Below, piece after piece: positions 62,611-64,000 of a DNA stretch of 64,000 bases. The position numbers and the translations under genes are program-made. The notes beneath the pieces were generated by a model that was given only the letters and a program-made list of their open reading frames with translations, searched no databases and was not told where the DNA came from. The DNA is taken from the NCBI GenBank assembly GCA_947259225.1, contig CAMYLK010000011.1, forward strand, positions 39,384 to 103,383, written 5' to 3'. Origin of the DNA: an uncultured Desulfobulbaceae bacterium (GTDB lineage Bacteria > Desulfobacterota > Desulfobulbia > Desulfobulbales > Desulfobulbaceae). Numbering within the stretch: position 1 is the stretch's first letter; every line of letters starts with the position of its first letter.

Positions 62611-64000
62611 TTGCAAATACCGGTATCCTGTAGCGGACACGGTGTGATCTCTCCAGATGTTTTACCCATACCAGCCAGCCGGTCATTGGCGTTCTTTACA
62701 ACCCTGTCTGTCAACTGTCCGGCAAGACCTATGTGCTGGGCCGGATCAATCTCCAACTGCAGTTCTTCCGGGGTGAATATGCTTTTGATCTCCGGATGAG
62801 CAGCCAACAAGTCGACCAGCGGCCGGTCCGTAATCCGTTTACTGGAGCTGCTTCGTTTGCTGGTAGTCCTGGCTTCCATGGAAATTTCATAAAGAAGCTT
62901 GTGAGCAGCCTGTTTGCCCATTTTATCTGCGAGCCGGAACATCAGCGCCTCGGTAGCAATAAGGCTGGCTGCCTGGTTGACGTTCTGCCCGATCCTGTCC
63001 TCATGCACAATCAGGTCTTCCAGGATGGACTGCATCAATGACAGAGCACCGCTGGCATACAGCGAGGCATCAGTTATTGCTACCCATTCCACACGTACGG
63101 CACGATAATCACGTTCATGTTCATTAATGAGGGTATCGAACCCAAGTGCTGCGTTATTTTTAACAAGCTTGGCAAGGACCACAACCTGTTCACACATTTC
63201 AGGATTACGTTTATGGGGCATGGTGGTACTGCCGATTTTTCCCATATGAAACGGTTCTTCAAGTTCACCGATCTCATCACGTGCAAGTTGACCTATTTCA
63301 TTGGCAATTTTGCCAAGTGTTCCGGCAAGGATTGCCATGGTCGAAAGTAATTCGGCAAAACGGTCTCTGGCCGTATGCCAGCAGCATAAGGGTGCTGCCA
63401 ATCCAAGCCGTTTGGAAAACAGATTGAGCAGCTCTAAGCCCTGGTCCCCAAATGCGGCCATAGTGCCGACCCCGCCGAAAAGCTGTGCGGTGCCGATCCT
63501 TTTCCGGCAATCCTGCAATCGTTCACTGTTGCGTATAACTTCATCAAGCCAGACGGCAATTTTAGCTCCCAAAGTAGTCGGTAGAGCCTGCTGGCCGTGG
63601 GTTCGACCGATCATCACCATGTCACGATACTGTTCAGCAAGTTTGGCAAGTTGGCGAATTATGTTTTCCGTATCCCGTTCCAGGATGGCAAAAATATCGA
63701 GTATCTCGAGCGATTGTGCCGTGTCCTGGATGTCCTGGGTGGTGGCACCGAAATGTATATATTTTCCTGCTTCAGGTGAAGTTTTCTTCTGCCAGGCGTT
63801 GAGGAGCGGTATGAGCGAATGACCGGTCTTGGCTATATCCTGTTTGATAGCATCCATGTCAAAAAGCTCAAGCCTGGCCGTTTGCTGGAGCTCACGGGCC
63901 GCTAAATCGGGGATAACACCAAGTTCCGCCTGGCTCAATGCCAGGGCGGCCTCAACATCAAGCCAGCGTTGAAGACGTCTAAGGTCGCAGAATACCTGCC
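62607..64000 (-). CDS. purB: Adenylosuccinate lyase (5' end outside window)
   Basis: Fumarase/aspartase-superfamily lyase of purine synthesis, making AMP from adenylosuccinate and AICAR from SAICAR. Visible motifs: FGATTQDIQDTAQSLEI, MIGRTHGQQALPTTLG with the catalytic His, the flexible loop GSTTMPHKRNPEMCEQV with its Ser-equivalent replaced by Thr-Thr, and the ADSL C-terminal domain. The frame is open to base 64000 (CDLRRLQRWLDVEAAL), so the first residues lie outside. The close relative 3-carboxymuconate cycloisomerase is less likely, given the ADSL-type tail. Confidence 0.9.
   Translation of the reverse strand, partial: QVFCDLRRLQRWLDVEAALALSQAELGVIPDLAARELQQTARLELFDMDAIKQDIAKTGHSLIPLLNAWQKKTSPEAGKYIHFGATTQDIQDTAQSLEILDIFAILERDTENIIRQLAKLAEQYRDMVMIGRTHGQQALPTTLGAKIAVWLDEVIRNSERLQDCRKRIGTAQLFGGVGTMAAFGDQGLELLNLFSKRLGLAAPLCCWHTARDRFAELLSTMAILAGTLGKIANEIGQLARDEIGELEEPFHMGKIGSTTMPHKRNPEMCEQVVVLAKLVKNNAALGFDTLINEHERDYRAVRVEWVAITDASLYASGALSLMQSILEDLIVHEDRIGQNVNQAASLIATEALMFRLADKMGKQAAHKLLYEISMEARTTSKRSSSSKRITDRPLVDLLAAHPEIKSIFTPEELQLEIDPAQHIGLAGQLTDRVVKNANDRLAGMGKTSGEITPCPLQDTGICK

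Noticed and set aside
1..64000. CRISPR array
   Set aside because: No regularly spaced direct repeats were seen. The recurring gtcatttcga elements are dispersed and often inverted, with unequal spacing.

Overview
The window reads as a stretch of a Gram-negative, anaerobic-type bacterial chromosome, most likely a Desulfobacterota (Desulfobulbales-like) organism. This is inference. It rests on the c-type multiheme cytochromes with NHL-repeat partners, a YedE-type selenium/sulfur transporter, a candidate selenocysteine gene, many lipoproteins and periplasmic repeat proteins, and a REP-associated transposase. No rRNA gene is present to settle the taxonomy.

Region 1 (1-24.3 kb) is ordinary housekeeping and metabolism. 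It holds the 3' part of typA, a short reverse-strand run of panE-like reductase, HAD phosphatase and NUDIX genes, an OB-fold lipoprotein, an SGNH hydrolase, a glycogen debranching enzyme, a DUF1566 protein, a D-Ala-D-Ala carboxypeptidase, an acyl-CoA synthetase, tRNA-Arg(TCG), a site-2 protease, a DUF3047 protein, a DHH-CBS-nucleotidyltransferase fusion, an AEC transporter, a delta-class carbonic anhydrase, an MBL hydrolase, an outer-membrane barrel, an aldo/keto reductase, an SRPBCC protein and a macro-like protein. Hidden just after typA is a 53-codon two-helix membrane protein interrupted by one in-frame TGA, read as CxxU, with a SECIS-like hairpin right behind it.

Region 2 (24.9-34.1 kb) is one forward operon: an NHL-repeat protein, a five-heme cytochrome fused to NHL repeats, and a very large secreted protein. 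The last has 15 CXXCH motifs plus one CXXXCH, four Calx-beta domains, two Ig/cadherin-like domains and two jelly-roll-like domains. A one-base frameshift near 27,950 separates its signal peptide and first two heme motifs from the rest. A strong terminator ends the operon.

Region 3 (34.2-39.7 kb) has a REP-associated tyrosine transposase with perfect 14-bp inverted ends. It is followed by a reverse-strand operon of a TMTC-like membrane glycosyltransferase with TPRs, a TPR/SGNH protein and a 53-residue DUF5989 protein.

Region 4 (40.1-62.6 kb) is the unusual part, a cluster of about 17 exported or membrane proteins built from few parts. These are carboxypeptidase-regulatory-like (CR) beta-sandwich proteins, NosD-like right-handed beta-helix proteins, a pair of short OpuAC/OsmF-like binding proteins, a pair of PhnD-like lipoproteins, TPR proteins, a YedE transporter, an MFS transporter and a HupE/UreJ-type nickel permease. 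The set occurs in two divergent, rearranged copies on opposite strands, with fused versions in one copy matching separate genes in the other. No ABC permease or ATPase accompanies the four binding proteins. I infer an undescribed envelope system, perhaps for acquiring or assembling something that contains sulfur/selenium and metal. The chemistry is not shown by the sequence. Intergenic 'gtcatttcga...gagaaatctt' repeats are scattered through 34-61 kb and I saw none in the first 33 kb. The window ends inside purB.
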